A DNA stretch of 32,825 bases from Muribaculaceae bacterium Isolate-104 (HZI) (GCA_003762715.1 RIBJ01000049.1:1-32825), one strand, 5' to 3'. Counted from the first letter of the stretch, positions 24,738 through 32,470 are shown. Numbers and translations are program-made. Notes: a model not told the origin generated them from the sequence alone.

Positions 24738-26000
24738 TTATGCTCTCTTTCTCTCTGCTATCATCTTGACGTTGTCATTGATGATTTGGGCAATGCGGTC
24801 TTGATATTGGCAGACCTTGTTGGCGAATGCTCTGCATTGGATGATTGAGTAGTCTTTGAGGGATATTTCAATCGTGGCGATTGTCTTATCCTTGATTTTG
24901 GCGGTGAAAACCAATGTGTTCTCTTTGAGGTAGTAGGACGATGAACCTACGCAGATGTGCTGACGGCTTCCCTCATCATAATACTCGGCTACGGAGTTGA
25001 GGGTATGGACAACGATTTCTCCGTCTGTCATCACCAATCCGACATATCTACCTTTGAGTTCCTCAAACTTGGCTTCATCTTCCTCCGCTCTCTTGCGGTC
25101 TTTTTCTTTCTGCTCCTTGATACGCTGACGTTCAGCCTTTGCCACATATTCATCGTGTACTGCTTTGAGGTCTTTGGGTGCTACCAACGTGGGGGAATGG
25201 AAGTCTCTGCCCATTCTATCCAACATCTTGATGTAGTCAAACCACATCTGAGGGTCGTCAATCTTGTAACCTGCCCTGCGTGCCACCTTGATTGTGTCCC
25301 AATATTTGTCAACCTCTTTAGGGTGGTGGCAAAGGTAACGGAACAATCCTTCCTCTCCGGCTTTCATCAGAGTCTCAGCCTTGGGGTTGGTGAGCAACTG
25401 CTGAAACATCATCACGGGGTGTGCGCCATAGGTAAAGGTTGTGTAGCCATTACGTTTGATGGTGTCAGTGACCTTTGTTCTTGGATACACCCATTGGTTG
25501 GCGATGTGCCAGAATGCGTCATTGTCGTGTCTGATTTCCAATGGAGAGCCGAAAGCGAATGAGTCAATGTAGTGACCCAATGTGCGCTGAAGCCCTACTA
25601 CGGTGGTGTGTCCGTGCTTGTCAATCCAATAGGAGCCGATTTCAACGAAGCCGGGATTTGCCTTCATACCCTTGCGGAACTCCACAATCATCAGAAACAT
25701 TCGGATTACTTGGAAACCCTTGACTGCGGTGACGATGTTGAAGTATGACCTCTCCCTTACAACTCGCAGGGTGGTAGCCTTGACCTCAACCTTTGCGCCA
25801 CAATGTGGGCAACGGCACATTCCTTCCTCGGCTTCCCATTCGTGACCGCATATCAGACATACGGCTTTCCCTTTCTTGAATTTAAGGGCATAGTTGTCGA
25901 TTGTATGGGTCAGTGCCCACTGCTTTTGGGCGGTGGTGAGTGGGCGAAGCTGCCCACTCATTGCCAATATCTGCTCTTGCTTCTTATTTCTCGGTTTCAT
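24738..26000 (-). CDS. PcfJ-like protein
   Basis: A 420-residue protein. An N-terminal zinc ribbon (CLICGHEW ... CRCPHCG, Cys48/51/62-67) precedes a helical middle with a strongly charged coiled-coil-like stretch (about 305-335, KAERQRIKEQKEKDRKRAEEDEA region). The PcfJ core is at the C-terminus: MTDGEIVVHTLNSVAEYYDEG...HICVG..YYLKENTLVFTAKI, then CRAFANKVCQYQDRI. PcfJ was named in the enterococcal pheromone plasmid pCF10; its homologues are common in ICEs and the role in transfer is unclear. Follows the PcfK-like gene by 11 bases. Confidence 0.85.
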   Translation of the reverse strand: MKPRNKKQEQILAMSGQLRPLTTAQKQWALTHTIDNYALKFKKGKAVCLICGHEWEAEEGMCRCPHCGAKVEVKATTLRVVRERSYFNIVTAVKGFQVIRMFLMIVEFRKGMKANPGFVEIGSYWIDKHGHTTVVGLQRTLGHYIDSFAFGSPLEIRHDNDAFWHIANQWVYPRTKVTDTIKRNGYTTFTYGAHPVMMFQQLLTNPKAETLMKAGEEGLFRYLCHHPKEVDKYWDTIKVARRAGYKIDDPQMWFDYIKMLDRMGRDFHSPTLVAPKDLKAVHDEYVAKAERQRIKEQKEKDRKRAEEDEAKFEELKGRYVGLVMTDGEIVVHTLNSVAEYYDEGSRQHICVGSSSYYLKENTLVFTAKIKDKTIATIEISLKDYSIIQCRAFANKVCQYQDRIAQIINDNVKMIAERKRA

Positions 26001-26011
26001 AGTCGTATGCT

Positions 26012-26467
26012 TTAGAAGTCATCTCCGAAGAGATTGGGTTGAACATTGATTTCTTCACCTGCTTTCGGTGCTGTAGTGGTGTGTTTGGGTGCGGTCGCCT
26101 TTGGCTGGTTCTGCCTGCGGATTTCTCGGAGTTGTTCCTCCTTGTACTGCTCCATAGCCTGTTCCTTTGCCTCGGCTCTCTCAGTGTCGGTGAGTTCCTT
26201 TGCAACCGCTATCTTGCAGTTGACATTGGGGACATTCTCCAAATTCTCATCGTAATAGTGAAGGATTAGAGAGAACACGCTATCCGAGTCCATAATGGTG
26301 AGTCCGCTTTTCTGCACCTCGTGAGCCACATAGTTCAGAGCCTTTTCCAATGATTTCGCCGGATTTGCATACTTGATAGCGAGGATAGGGTCGCTTGCGC
26401 AACGCTCCTCCATATAGTTACGGACAACATCCATAACTGCGTTTGATGATTTCATTTCGTTTGCCAT
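26012..26467 (-). CDS. PcfK-like protein
   Basis: A 151-residue, mostly helical acidic protein. The segment RCASDPILAIKYANPAKSLEKALNYVAHEVQKSG matches the PcfK pattern, followed by DSDSVFSLILHYYDEN and a Glu/Gln-rich helix, with the C-terminus ending NVQPNLFGDDF. It is the usual partner immediately upstream of PcfJ in conjugative elements. Confidence 0.83.
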   Translation of the reverse strand: MANEMKSSNAVMDVVRNYMEERCASDPILAIKYANPAKSLEKALNYVAHEVQKSGLTIMDSDSVFSLILHYYDENLENVPNVNCKIAVAKELTDTERAEAKEQAMEQYKEEQLREIRRQNQPKATAPKHTTTAPKAGEEINVQPNLFGDDF

Positions 26468-26480
26468 AGTCGTATATATT

Positions 26481-26696
26481 TTAGAATGTTAATACAAAGT
26501 ATATCATTGCGATAAGGGTCAGTATGCTGATGAGCCACCCGATACCTCTTATCATCGGTTTCACTACCACCCAAAGGACAATCCCGATTATCATTCCGAG
26601 TATTATCCCGACCACCTTAGTCAGCCGTCTTAATGCGGTTTGAGCTGGTGATGGTGTGAAGCTCGTATTTCTAATATGTCGGTTATTCTGTGTCAT
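26481..26696 (-). CDS. Small membrane protein of the ICE
   Basis: A 71-residue protein with a polar N-terminus (MTQNNRHIRNTSFTPSPA) and two membrane helices (about 28-48 and 51-71). No family recognised. Its stop lies 13 bases before the PcfK-like start, so it probably heads that operon. Confidence 0.65.
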   Translation of the reverse strand: MTQNNRHIRNTSFTPSPAQTALRRLTKVVGIILGMIIGIVLWVVVKPMIRGIGWLISILTLIAMIYFVLTF

Positions 26697-26748
26697 AAGG
26701 CGATATTTTTTTATTTGATTTTCCGCTTAATGCGTCTAATCACTGTTT

Positions 26749-26908
26749 GAAGTATGTTCGCTCGTTTACTATCCCTGCGTGACGGGGAAGTAGCGGGCTG
26801 TTCGCCGACGGCAGAAAAATACTACCCGTAGGGATGGAGATTTTTCTGACAGGCGGCAAAAGAATAGCCCGTTCCCAGCACGTTATTCCATCACGAGCGA
26901 ATATACTT
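26749..26908. repeat. Structured element A (long nested inverted repeat)
   Basis: Outer arms AAGTATGTTCGCTCGT (26750-26765) and ACGAGCGAATATACTT (26893-26908) pair with one mismatch over 16 bp. Nested inside are CGGGCT/AGCCCG, CGCC/GGCG and CAGAAAAAT/ATTTTTCTG, with a loop containing TAGGGAT, which can instead pair with an upstream ATCCCT. This is a folded RNA or single-stranded DNA shape rather than a gene. A diverged copy (element B) lies at about 31123-31262. Possible roles: transfer origin, regulatory RNA, or a non-autonomous repeat. Confidence 0.6.
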
Positions 26909-27105
26909 TCCAATAGTTGATTGCATTATGCTGAAATTGCCGAATAAACATAGAGCCGAAGTGCCTCTTTGGAGACACAGAATGACCGACATACGGAAAT
27001 GCTTTTCTCTAAAATCGGTCGAAGTGCGATCTATAAAAATGGAGATGCGAAATGTCGTATTCGTAAATTTATAATTGTTATATTTACCAATTAAATAATT
27101 ATTGC

Positions 27106-27113
27106 TAACTTTG
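27106..27113 (+). promoter_or_regulatory. -7 promoter box of the XRE-HNH pair
   Basis: TAACTTTG followed by C, full match to TAnnTTTG, 51 bases before the XRE start. The -33 region is AT-rich without a clear TTG at normal spacing. Confidence 0.65.
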
Positions 27114-27164
27114 CATACAAATTCAATAGAAGTGGTGGCAACACTTAAAATACGGCAAAACATT

Positions 27165-27653
27165 ATGAATAAAGAACTCAAAAAATTTATGACTACAGAG
27201 TTTAAGTCCGTGGCACGAATTCAGGATTCTAAAACTGTAGTAGTGACTGCTCCTGATGGAGAGCAGTTTCAATTGATGTGTTCAGTTGGGAAATACCTTG
27301 ATGAAGACTATCGCAAGTATGAACTACACTTAATCGAATGGATATTTGATAAATGCTTTTCAGATGATAAAGAGCAGATGCTCAATTCTATCTGGAGAGA
27401 ATCAATACTTAACGGAGTCTCTTTTCTTGGAATGAGTAGTGGCGATCGTCAAGGCGAAAGACTAAGAATAGGTACAAGGATTCGCCAAATTCGAGAAGAA
27501 AGAGGAATTGAAGCGCGCGATTTGGCTAAATTAGCCGGAGTAGATGCTGCAAATCTTAGCCGCATTGAAAATGGCAAATACTCTGTAGGTCTTGACATTC
27601 TTTCAAAAGTGGCCGCTGCGTTGGGAAAAAAAATTGATTTCGTTGATTTATAA
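27165..27653 (+). CDS. XRE-family HTH regulator with N-terminal extension
   Basis: A 162-residue protein from ATG 27165; the frame upstream starts at TTG within the promoter and is rejected. Residues about 1-95 form an unknown domain (VTAPDGEQFQLMCSVGKYLDEDY ... split helices), and about 103-160 a Cro/CI helix-turn-helix: IRQIREERGIEARDLAKLAG, then VDAANLSRIENGKYSVG. It starts the pair with the HNH gene, 11 bases upstream, and may act as controller of it. Confidence 0.85.
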   Translation: MNKELKKFMTTEFKSVARIQDSKTVVVTAPDGEQFQLMCSVGKYLDEDYRKYELHLIEWIFDKCFSDDKEQMLNSIWRESILNGVSFLGMSSGDRQGERLRIGTRIRQIREERGIEARDLAKLAGVDAANLSRIENGKYSVGLDILSKVAAALGKKIDFVDL

Positions 27654-27664
27654 AATCTGGGATT

Positions 27665-28717
27665 ATGTTGACTAATTTTGACTCAGCGGAATTATTGGGT
27701 AATTACACTCAGGTAAAAACTTGTATTTACAAGGGAGAGACGTATTCTGTGCGTGATAATGGTGCAGTGCTACGCCATAAACCGGAATGCAAACCTAAAC
27801 CACGACCTCTTGATGAAAAATGGACGTTTGGTAAGAAAGATCTAAACACAGGATATATGCTCATTGGTTCTCATCGGGTGCATATCATTGTGGCAACAGC
27901 GTTCCATGGTGAGCATGATACCACCAAGCTTGTAGTTGACCATATTGATACCAATCGCTGCAACAATCGCTTTGAAAATTTAAGGTGGCTGACTCGACTG
28001 GAAAATGCCCTGATGAATTCGGTCACATTCAAACGTATTGAATATCTGTGTGGAGGAGATATAAATAAATTCATTGCCGACCCATCATGTCTGCGTGATT
28101 TGGCGGGAACCAACCAAGATGTAATGTGGATGCGTACCGTAAGTTCTGAAGAAGCTCGCAATGCTTATGCCAGAGTAATGGAATGGTCAAAAAGACCTTA
28201 TTCGTCTGCTAAAGCGGAAACGGCTGTCAATCGTATTGATGATTGGATTTTTTCTCCTTATAATGGGGCGATTGCGAAAAAACAACTTGAAGATTATCCG
28301 GAAAAATCAGTTGAACAAGTAACAGAACCTTCCATCCAATTTTTTGATTCCCTTACTCCTACGGCTAAACAAATCGCTTGGAGAACACCAACAGAATTTC
28401 CTTTATGCCCATTAGATAAAGAACGACTATCATTGGAAGAGTATGTTTCCAATTTAAGCATTGGAAAAATTGTTACAAAGAATGAGTATGGCTGTCATTT
28501 TGTGGATGACTACAAATTAGTCAATGATAAATTATATATCAGAACCCATACTGCCGATGGGATAAAGCCTTATTCTCTAATAACTGTGACCTTAGATAAA
28601 GGTTTCTTTTGTCATGAGGGAACTACTTTCTTCCATGAAGATGGTTCACAAAAATATTTCACGTTGGCTATTGGAGAAGAATGGACTGGCGGGGATGTCT
28701 TTGATGACTATTGTTGA
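27665..28717 (+). CDS. HNH endonuclease-domain protein
   Basis: A 350-residue protein. An HNH_3-type nuclease motif is at 74-115: HIIVATAFHG, then DHIDTNRCNNRFENLRW (92-108) with His93, Asn101 and Asn105 in the expected positions, then LTRLENA. The N-terminal region resembles NUMOD4-like DNA-binding modules of homing endonucleases. Residues 130-350 are unknown. Phage and homing HNH proteins are usually shorter (150-220), so the long C-terminal half is unusual. Coupled to an XRE regulator; it may be a defence nuclease or a selfish one. Confidence 0.82.
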   Translation: MLTNFDSAELLGNYTQVKTCIYKGETYSVRDNGAVLRHKPECKPKPRPLDEKWTFGKKDLNTGYMLIGSHRVHIIVATAFHGEHDTTKLVVDHIDTNRCNNRFENLRWLTRLENALMNSVTFKRIEYLCGGDINKFIADPSCLRDLAGTNQDVMWMRTVSSEEARNAYARVMEWSKRPYSSAKAETAVNRIDDWIFSPYNGAIAKKQLEDYPEKSVEQVTEPSIQFFDSLTPTAKQIAWRTPTEFPLCPLDKERLSLEEYVSNLSIGKIVTKNEYGCHFVDDYKLVNDKLYIRTHTADGIKPYSLITVTLDKGFFCHEGTTFFHEDGSQKYFTLAIGEEWTGGDVFDDYC

Positions 28718-28936
28718 CTTTTGATTTAATCACTTCCTATCGAAGTCAAACTAATCATTCCAAGCCCTTAGTAAGGTATTTCATCATTGAAATGCCACAC
28801 TCCCGGAAAGGCGAATGTATGTGACGGAATCAGGAAATGGAGGCTTGCCGTAATGCACGGAGGCCGTAATATTCTTTCGCATCGTGGAGTGCTGACAACG
28901 GAAGAATGGCGCGACGGCTAAACGAAACGGGTAATG

Positions 28937-29031
28937 GAGCGGGCGTTAAGAATACGGAGTTGCAGATAAGCAAGAGCAGGATTGGCGAAGCTCCGGCTCC
29001 GGCGTTCAGCAACTCGGTGTTTAGCCCGCTC
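28937..29031. repeat. Nested inverted repeat in the GC-rich stretch
   Basis: Outer 8-bp and inner 7-bp perfect arms separated by unpaired bulges, total span 95 bp. No T-run follows on either strand, so it is not a plain terminator. Confidence 0.55.
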
Positions 29032-29212
29032 TCATTCTCAGGTAATGCGGTCGGCGGTAGAGCAGCCTCCGGCAAACGCCGCGGACGGCATTGCCATTAC
29101 CAGACATTGCCTCGCTGTGCGATGACAAGCCCAGCCGTCGTACCTCTCTGGAGTTTATATTTCTGAAAATCGCATCTGAATAAAGCATTGACCGTATTTA
29201 GCCTTGATTTTC

Positions 29213-29243
29213 TTGGAAACACCAAAAATTATGGCTAATTTTG
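29213..29243 (+). promoter_or_regulatory. Promoter of the RloA/RloB-like operon
   Basis: TTG at 29213-29215, 20-base gap, TAATTTTG at 29236-29243: a good Bacteroidota promoter, 45 bases before the ATPase start. Confidence 0.7.
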
Positions 29244-29287
29244 CAGTTGGCCTGCAATATGGGCTTGAATTTTAGGTATAATACAAA

Positions 29288-30487
29288 ATGATACGCGAAT
29301 TCTGGACTGAAAACTACCTGTCAATTCGGGAACGTCAAACGATGAACTTTGAGACGGACGGCGATGATGGAAACTGGATGAGTGCCGAAATCACAAAAGG
29401 TGTTCATCTTGGCCGTGTGGGAATAATATTCGGAGCCAACGCTTCGGGTAAATCGAATATGCTCAAAGCGATGCAGAACGCTTTTGAGCTTATGTTCATT
29501 GACCGTAAAGACCGAAATGAAAGGGTGCATTCTGAAATGCCTTTTGCTTTGACCAAGGATCAGCCGACAAAGATGTTCGTGTCTTTTTATGCCGACGGTG
29601 TCAGATATGATTACATGATTTTATATCTCGGAAGCCATATCATAAGGGAGGAATTGAATTACTATCCCAATAAGAGCAAGTCTCTGTTTTATGAACGCGA
29701 GTTTGTCGGCGAAGACAGACAATGCGAGATTAAATTTGGAACAAGCATTGGCATAAAGGCGAAGACGCTCCGGGTTCTGAAAGAGCATACTCTCAACAAT
29801 CATTCGGTCCTCTCCACATATGGAAAAGTGTCCTTGCCGGAAGACGCATGTAAGATTGCGGCACTGTACAATTGGATTAAGTCCCATGTACATGGAGTCA
29901 ACAATGACGGCGGAAGCCTCGTCTCTCTTCTGAAAGAGGTAAGTCAGAATGAGAAAAAGAAAGAATTCTTCATACAGATGTTGAAAAAGGCTGATTTCAA
30001 TATTTCAAATTTCAGCGTCATATCGGATGGCGTTGAAAACCATGTGGAGTTTGTAAATACATCAGATGAAGGTAACTTCATGTTGCCTCTCTCCACACAG
30101 TCTGCCGGAACAATTAAATATCTGGTTGATCTTAACTATCTGTATAATGCCATAACCGGAGACCATATCTATATGCTTGACGAATTAGGCGAGGATTTGC
30201 ATTATGATCTGCTACTGTATTATATTCAGGTCTTCCTTGCCAATTCGTGCCAATCGCAGTTGTTTTTCACAACACAGGAGATGACATTGCTTTCAGAAGA
30301 TCAGTTTAATGAAAACCGTCAATCAGTGTGGTTCGTAGAGAAGTCATCTGAAACGGCGGCATCTGAATATACCCGCGCTGACAAACTCGGCCTCCGCAGG
30401 GAACACTCACTCTACAATTCCTATCGTATCGGTCGGTTTGGGTCAAAACCTGTGTTGGGTTCGCCGTTCATCTTAAATCAGAAATGA
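29288..30487 (+). CDS. AAA_15/21 ABC-type ATPase, RloA/AriA-like
   Basis: A 399-residue ABC-type ATPase of the overcoming-lysogenization group. Walker A GANASGKSN (49-57), signature-like region LSTQSAGTIKYLVDL, Walker B YMLDELGEDLH with Asp298-Glu299, and FFTTQEMTLLS near the H-loop. The insertion between Walker A and the signature is short, so there is no SMC-like coiled coil. Such ATPases pair with a TOPRIM-like partner in defence systems: AriA with AriB (PARIS) or RloA with RloB. It has its own promoter and is 3 bases upstream of the RloB-like gene. Confidence 0.88.
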   Translation: MIREFWTENYLSIRERQTMNFETDGDDGNWMSAEITKGVHLGRVGIIFGANASGKSNMLKAMQNAFELMFIDRKDRNERVHSEMPFALTKDQPTKMFVSFYADGVRYDYMILYLGSHIIREELNYYPNKSKSLFYEREFVGEDRQCEIKFGTSIGIKAKTLRVLKEHTLNNHSVLSTYGKVSLPEDACKIAALYNWIKSHVHGVNNDGGSLVSLLKEVSQNEKKKEFFIQMLKKADFNISNFSVISDGVENHVEFVNTSDEGNFMLPLSTQSAGTIKYLVDLNYLYNAITGDHIYMLDELGEDLHYDLLLYYIQVFLANSCQSQLFFTTQEMTLLSEDQFNENRQSVWFVEKSSETAASEYTRADKLGLRREHSLYNSYRIGRFGSKPVLGSPFILNQK

Positions 30488-30490
30488 GCC

Positions 30491-31105
30491 ATGCCAAAAG
30501 TAAGGAAACAAACCACTGTGATTATCGGCGAAGGCCCTACGGAGTTCTTCTATCTCAATTCATTGAAGGATGAGTTCCGCCAGTTACAGAGCATCAAACC
30601 GGACACTCCGAAGAATACGAGCCTGCGTGAATTGGAACGCTCGATTGAATCTGCAATAGCAATCGGATATGACAGGATTTTTTGTCTTATCGACATGGAC
30701 AATAAGAAGAAAGACCCGACAAGTTGGGCAGCCTATTCTGAATTGAAACGGAAATATCATGGCAAGAAGGTCCACAATGAGAAAAAGGGGCTCAATTATG
30801 AAGTCCGTTTCTTTGAGACTGACCGCTGCACTGAACTGTTCTTCCTTTATTATTTCAGATATACGGGACAAAATTATGCCGATTCAAAAAGCATAGAGGA
30901 CGAGCTTTGCCGGATATGTGGATATGAAAAAACTCAACGGTTTTTCAGGACACATCCATTGCATCAATATTTCCAGAAGAAAGGCGGTGATTGGGTAAGG
31001 GCGATTGAGAATGCCCTGAAATCTGAGAAATGCCTGATTGACGGAGAACGGGATTATACCTATTCCGAAATAGGCTCAATGTTCAAAGAGCTGGGAATTG
31101 TCTGA
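30491..31105 (+). CDS. RloB-like TOPRIM-type effector
   Basis: A 204-residue protein. TVIIGEGPTEFFYLNSL carries the TOPRIM Glu14, and FCLIDMDNK carries Asp68 and Asp70 (the DxD). FFETDRCTELFFLYYFRYTG corresponds to the SNPCFEFWLLLHF motif of RloB. The fold is that of metal-dependent nucleases such as OLD and AriB; AriB and OLD partners act as RNases or DNases once released by the ATPase. All metal ligands are present, so it should be active. Follows the ATPase with a 3-base gap. Confidence 0.82.
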   Translation: MPKVRKQTTVIIGEGPTEFFYLNSLKDEFRQLQSIKPDTPKNTSLRELERSIESAIAIGYDRIFCLIDMDNKKKDPTSWAAYSELKRKYHGKKVHNEKKGLNYEVRFFETDRCTELFFLYYFRYTGQNYADSKSIEDELCRICGYEKTQRFFRTHPLHQYFQKKGGDWVRAIENALKSEKCLIDGERDYTYSEIGSMFKELGIV

Positions 31106-31122
31106 TTTTGTCAGTATAGTAT

Positions 31123-31262
31123 GAAGTGTGTTCGCTCGTCAACACCACGGCACGATGGGGAAAAAGCATGGCTATCTCAATAACTTAATTTCGGCAATAA
31201 GCAAGGTTCTATTGCCGAAATTAAGGAGGAGCGTGTTATTCCGAATTAATTCATATACCTTG
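31123..31262. repeat. Structured element B, diverged copy of element A
   Basis: Begins GAAGTGTGTTCGCTCGT (31123-31139), 16 of 17 bases as in element A. Then GCACGATGGGGAAAAAGCATGGCT parallels A's GCGTGACGGGGAAGTAGCGGGCT at about two thirds of positions, and later GTTATTCC and CATATACC parallel A's GTTATTCC and AATATACT. The outer right arm has decayed, and the inner stem has been replaced by a different perfect hairpin. Confidence 0.5.
31184..31225. repeat. Perfect 16-bp hairpin within element B
   Basis: CTTAATTTCGGCAATA (31184-31199) and its exact reverse complement at 31210-31225, loop of 10 bases. No T-run follows. It could end RloB transcription weakly, or be a recombination or protein-binding site. 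Confidence 0.65.
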
Positions 31263-31346
31263 CAGTGTTCAATGACATTGAACACCACGGTGTATTATAA
31301 CTGGGATTGATGTAAAATGTGTCCCTGTTAAAAAAATGAATCCTGA

Positions 31347-31354
31347 TATATTTG
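31347..31354 (+). promoter_or_regulatory. -7 promoter box of the AbiEi-like antitoxin
   Basis: TATATTTG, full TAnnTTTG match. Transcription would start near 31361, immediately before the operator repeats. Confidence 0.65.
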
Positions 31355-31363
31355 TAAAATTAG

Positions 31364-31417
31364 ATTATTCTCCGCAATTTTGCATTATTCTCCAACACTC
31401 GGAGAATAATGCAAAAT
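31364..31417. promoter_or_regulatory. Three-copy operator in front of the antitoxin gene
   Basis: ATTATTCTCC occurs at 31364-31373 and 31384-31393 (20 bp apart, two helical turns) and inverted at 31401-31410. The last two are the inner parts of a perfect 17-bp inverted repeat, arms 31377-31393 and 31401-31417, loop 7. It ends 10 bases before the ATG. AbiEi antitoxins are known to repress their own operon through inverted repeats, so autoregulation is likely. Confidence 0.75.
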
Positions 31418-31427
31418 ATCGTAGAAC

Positions 31428-32357
31428 ATGAAGGAGATAACAATCGCCGGACAGCAGATAGAGCTTCGGAATCTATCCAAGCAAGACCAAAAAGGTCTGT
31501 GGCTTGAACTCATTGCAAATTTCAAGATGATGCAGTTTGATTTCAATGGGCAGGTTATGCTTTTGCTTGTGGCCAAAGGTGAAATGGATTATACCAATGT
31601 GCAGCGTCGTAAGATTTCGGAAAGAATTGAAAGCATCAAGCATATTCCGGCTGTATTTTACTTTGACAATTTATTGACTTATGAGCGTGACCGATTAGTG
31701 GAGCAAGGAGTGTATTTTATCGTAGCCGATAAATTTGCATTTGTGCCTACCTTGATTATCAACAGGCTGTCAACAAAAAGTGAGATTAAAGAATTGTTTT
31801 ATCCGTCAACACAATATATTCTTTTTTATCATTTACAGATCGAGAGCCTTGACGGTTTGTCGCTTAAAGAGTTGGAGGATAAAGTACCTTATAAATATAA
31901 GACAATCGCCAAATCCATAAAGCAACTTGAAGCATTGGGATTGGTTAGTCTGGAAGGCAGCAGGAATAAGAAACTTGTGTTTGAACTGTCAGGGAAAGAA
32001 CTTTGGGATAAGGCGTCAACCAATCTAATTGATCCAATCAAAAGCATAGAATACACATCAGATGTATTTCCCGAAGGAGATATTGGCGGAATCTCGGCTC
32101 TGTCGCATTACTCAATGCTCGTCCCGGAGGATGTCCCGACAAGAGTTTTGACTGCGGAGTGGGTGCGTGAACATAAATACTCCATACCCGAATTGCACTC
32201 TTTTGAAGATACACAGCGCATCGAGATATGGAAGTATCCGCCGTCAGGCACTTCCGGCTATGTGGATAAATTGTCATTGTTCCTGACATTGAAAGATGAT
32301 AACGACCCACGGGTTGAGAAAGAAATTGCAATAATGATGAATAAAATAAAATGGTAG
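31428..32357 (+). CDS. AbiEi-like antitoxin of a type IV TA system
   Basis: A 309-residue protein encoded just upstream of, and overlapping, a nucleotidyltransferase toxin fragment. A winged-helix region lies around 135-180 (LSLKELEDKVPYKYKTIAKSIKQLEALGLVSLEG). The N-terminal 130 residues look like the nuclease-like fold seen in several Bacteroidetes antitoxins (LLLVAKGEMDY; FYFDNLLTYERDRLVEQGVYFIVADKFAF). The C-terminal part (DIGGISALSHYSMLVPED...) matches what partners of AbiEii carry. It looks complete and autoregulated. With its toxin truncated it is an orphan. Confidence 0.72.
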   Translation: MKEITIAGQQIELRNLSKQDQKGLWLELIANFKMMQFDFNGQVMLLLVAKGEMDYTNVQRRKISERIESIKHIPAVFYFDNLLTYERDRLVEQGVYFIVADKFAFVPTLIINRLSTKSEIKELFYPSTQYILFYHLQIESLDGLSLKELEDKVPYKYKTIAKSIKQLEALGLVSLEGSRNKKLVFELSGKELWDKASTNLIDPIKSIEYTSDVFPEGDIGGISALSHYSMLVPEDVPTRVLTAEWVREHKYSIPELHSFEDTQRIEIWKYPPSGTSGYVDKLSLFLTLKDDNDPRVEKEIAIMMNKIKW

Positions 32358-32470
32358 GAGGACTTGAAAAATTCAGGGAAGCGTTTGCCGACTTCTCTGA
32401 CAACTTTGTGATTATCGGAGACACAGCCTGCGATGAAGTCCTTTCCGAACATCCCTCAAACGAGCACTGA
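32351..32470 (+). pseudogene. Truncated AbiEii-type nucleotidyltransferase toxin
   Basis: A 39-codon frame starting at ATG 32351, overlapping the antitoxin stop by 7 bases. GLEKFREAFADFSDNFVIIG, then DTACD, matches the N-terminus of Bacteroidetes AbiEii/AbiGii toxins (consensus IIGGTACD). The second Gly of the active-site GG is Asp24 here, and the frame stops at 32468-32470, while full toxins have about 250-300 residues. Everything after codon about 35 is lost, and the transposase end follows 170 bases later, so an insertion or deletion probably removed the rest. Confidence 0.75.

Larger units (their letters stand above)
26697..27164. other. Gene-free stretch with structured element A and a promoter
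   Basis: No credible coding frame. It holds the long inverted-repeat element described at 26749-26908, then AT-rich sequence to the XRE gene with a full-match -7 box at 27106-27113. Confidence 0.6.
28718..29287. other. Gene-free GC-rich structured stretch
   Basis: 570 bases without a credible gene; open frames on both strands (e.g. 28906-29166) have no family features. The centre is clearly richer in G+C than the flanks. Nested inverted repeats: GAGCGGGC (28937-28944) with GCCCGCTC (29024-29031), and GAGTTGC (28957-28963) with GCAACTC (29009-29015). This would fold into a long two-stem hairpin. A non-coding RNA or mobile-element remnant are both possible. The last 75 bases hold the promoter of the ATPase gene. 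Confidence 0.5.
31106..31427. other. Gene-free stretch: element B, hairpin, promoter and operator
   Basis: No coding frame is supported. In order it contains repeat element B, a perfect 16-bp hairpin, the antitoxin promoter and a three-copy operator, each listed separately. Confidence 0.6.

Noticed and set aside
24957-25562. 201-residue open frame on the plus strand
   Set aside because: It is antisense to PcfJ, whose zinc ribbon and core motifs are clear; the frame is a shadow.
26749-26908. Element A as a retron or CRISPR
   Set aside because: No reverse transcriptase or cas gene lies nearby and there are no regular repeat-spacer units.
28830-29166. Open frames on both strands in the GC-rich stretch
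   Set aside because: They overlap each other on opposite strands, are Pro/Ala/Arg-rich as expected from composition, and have no motif or promoter; treated as non-coding.
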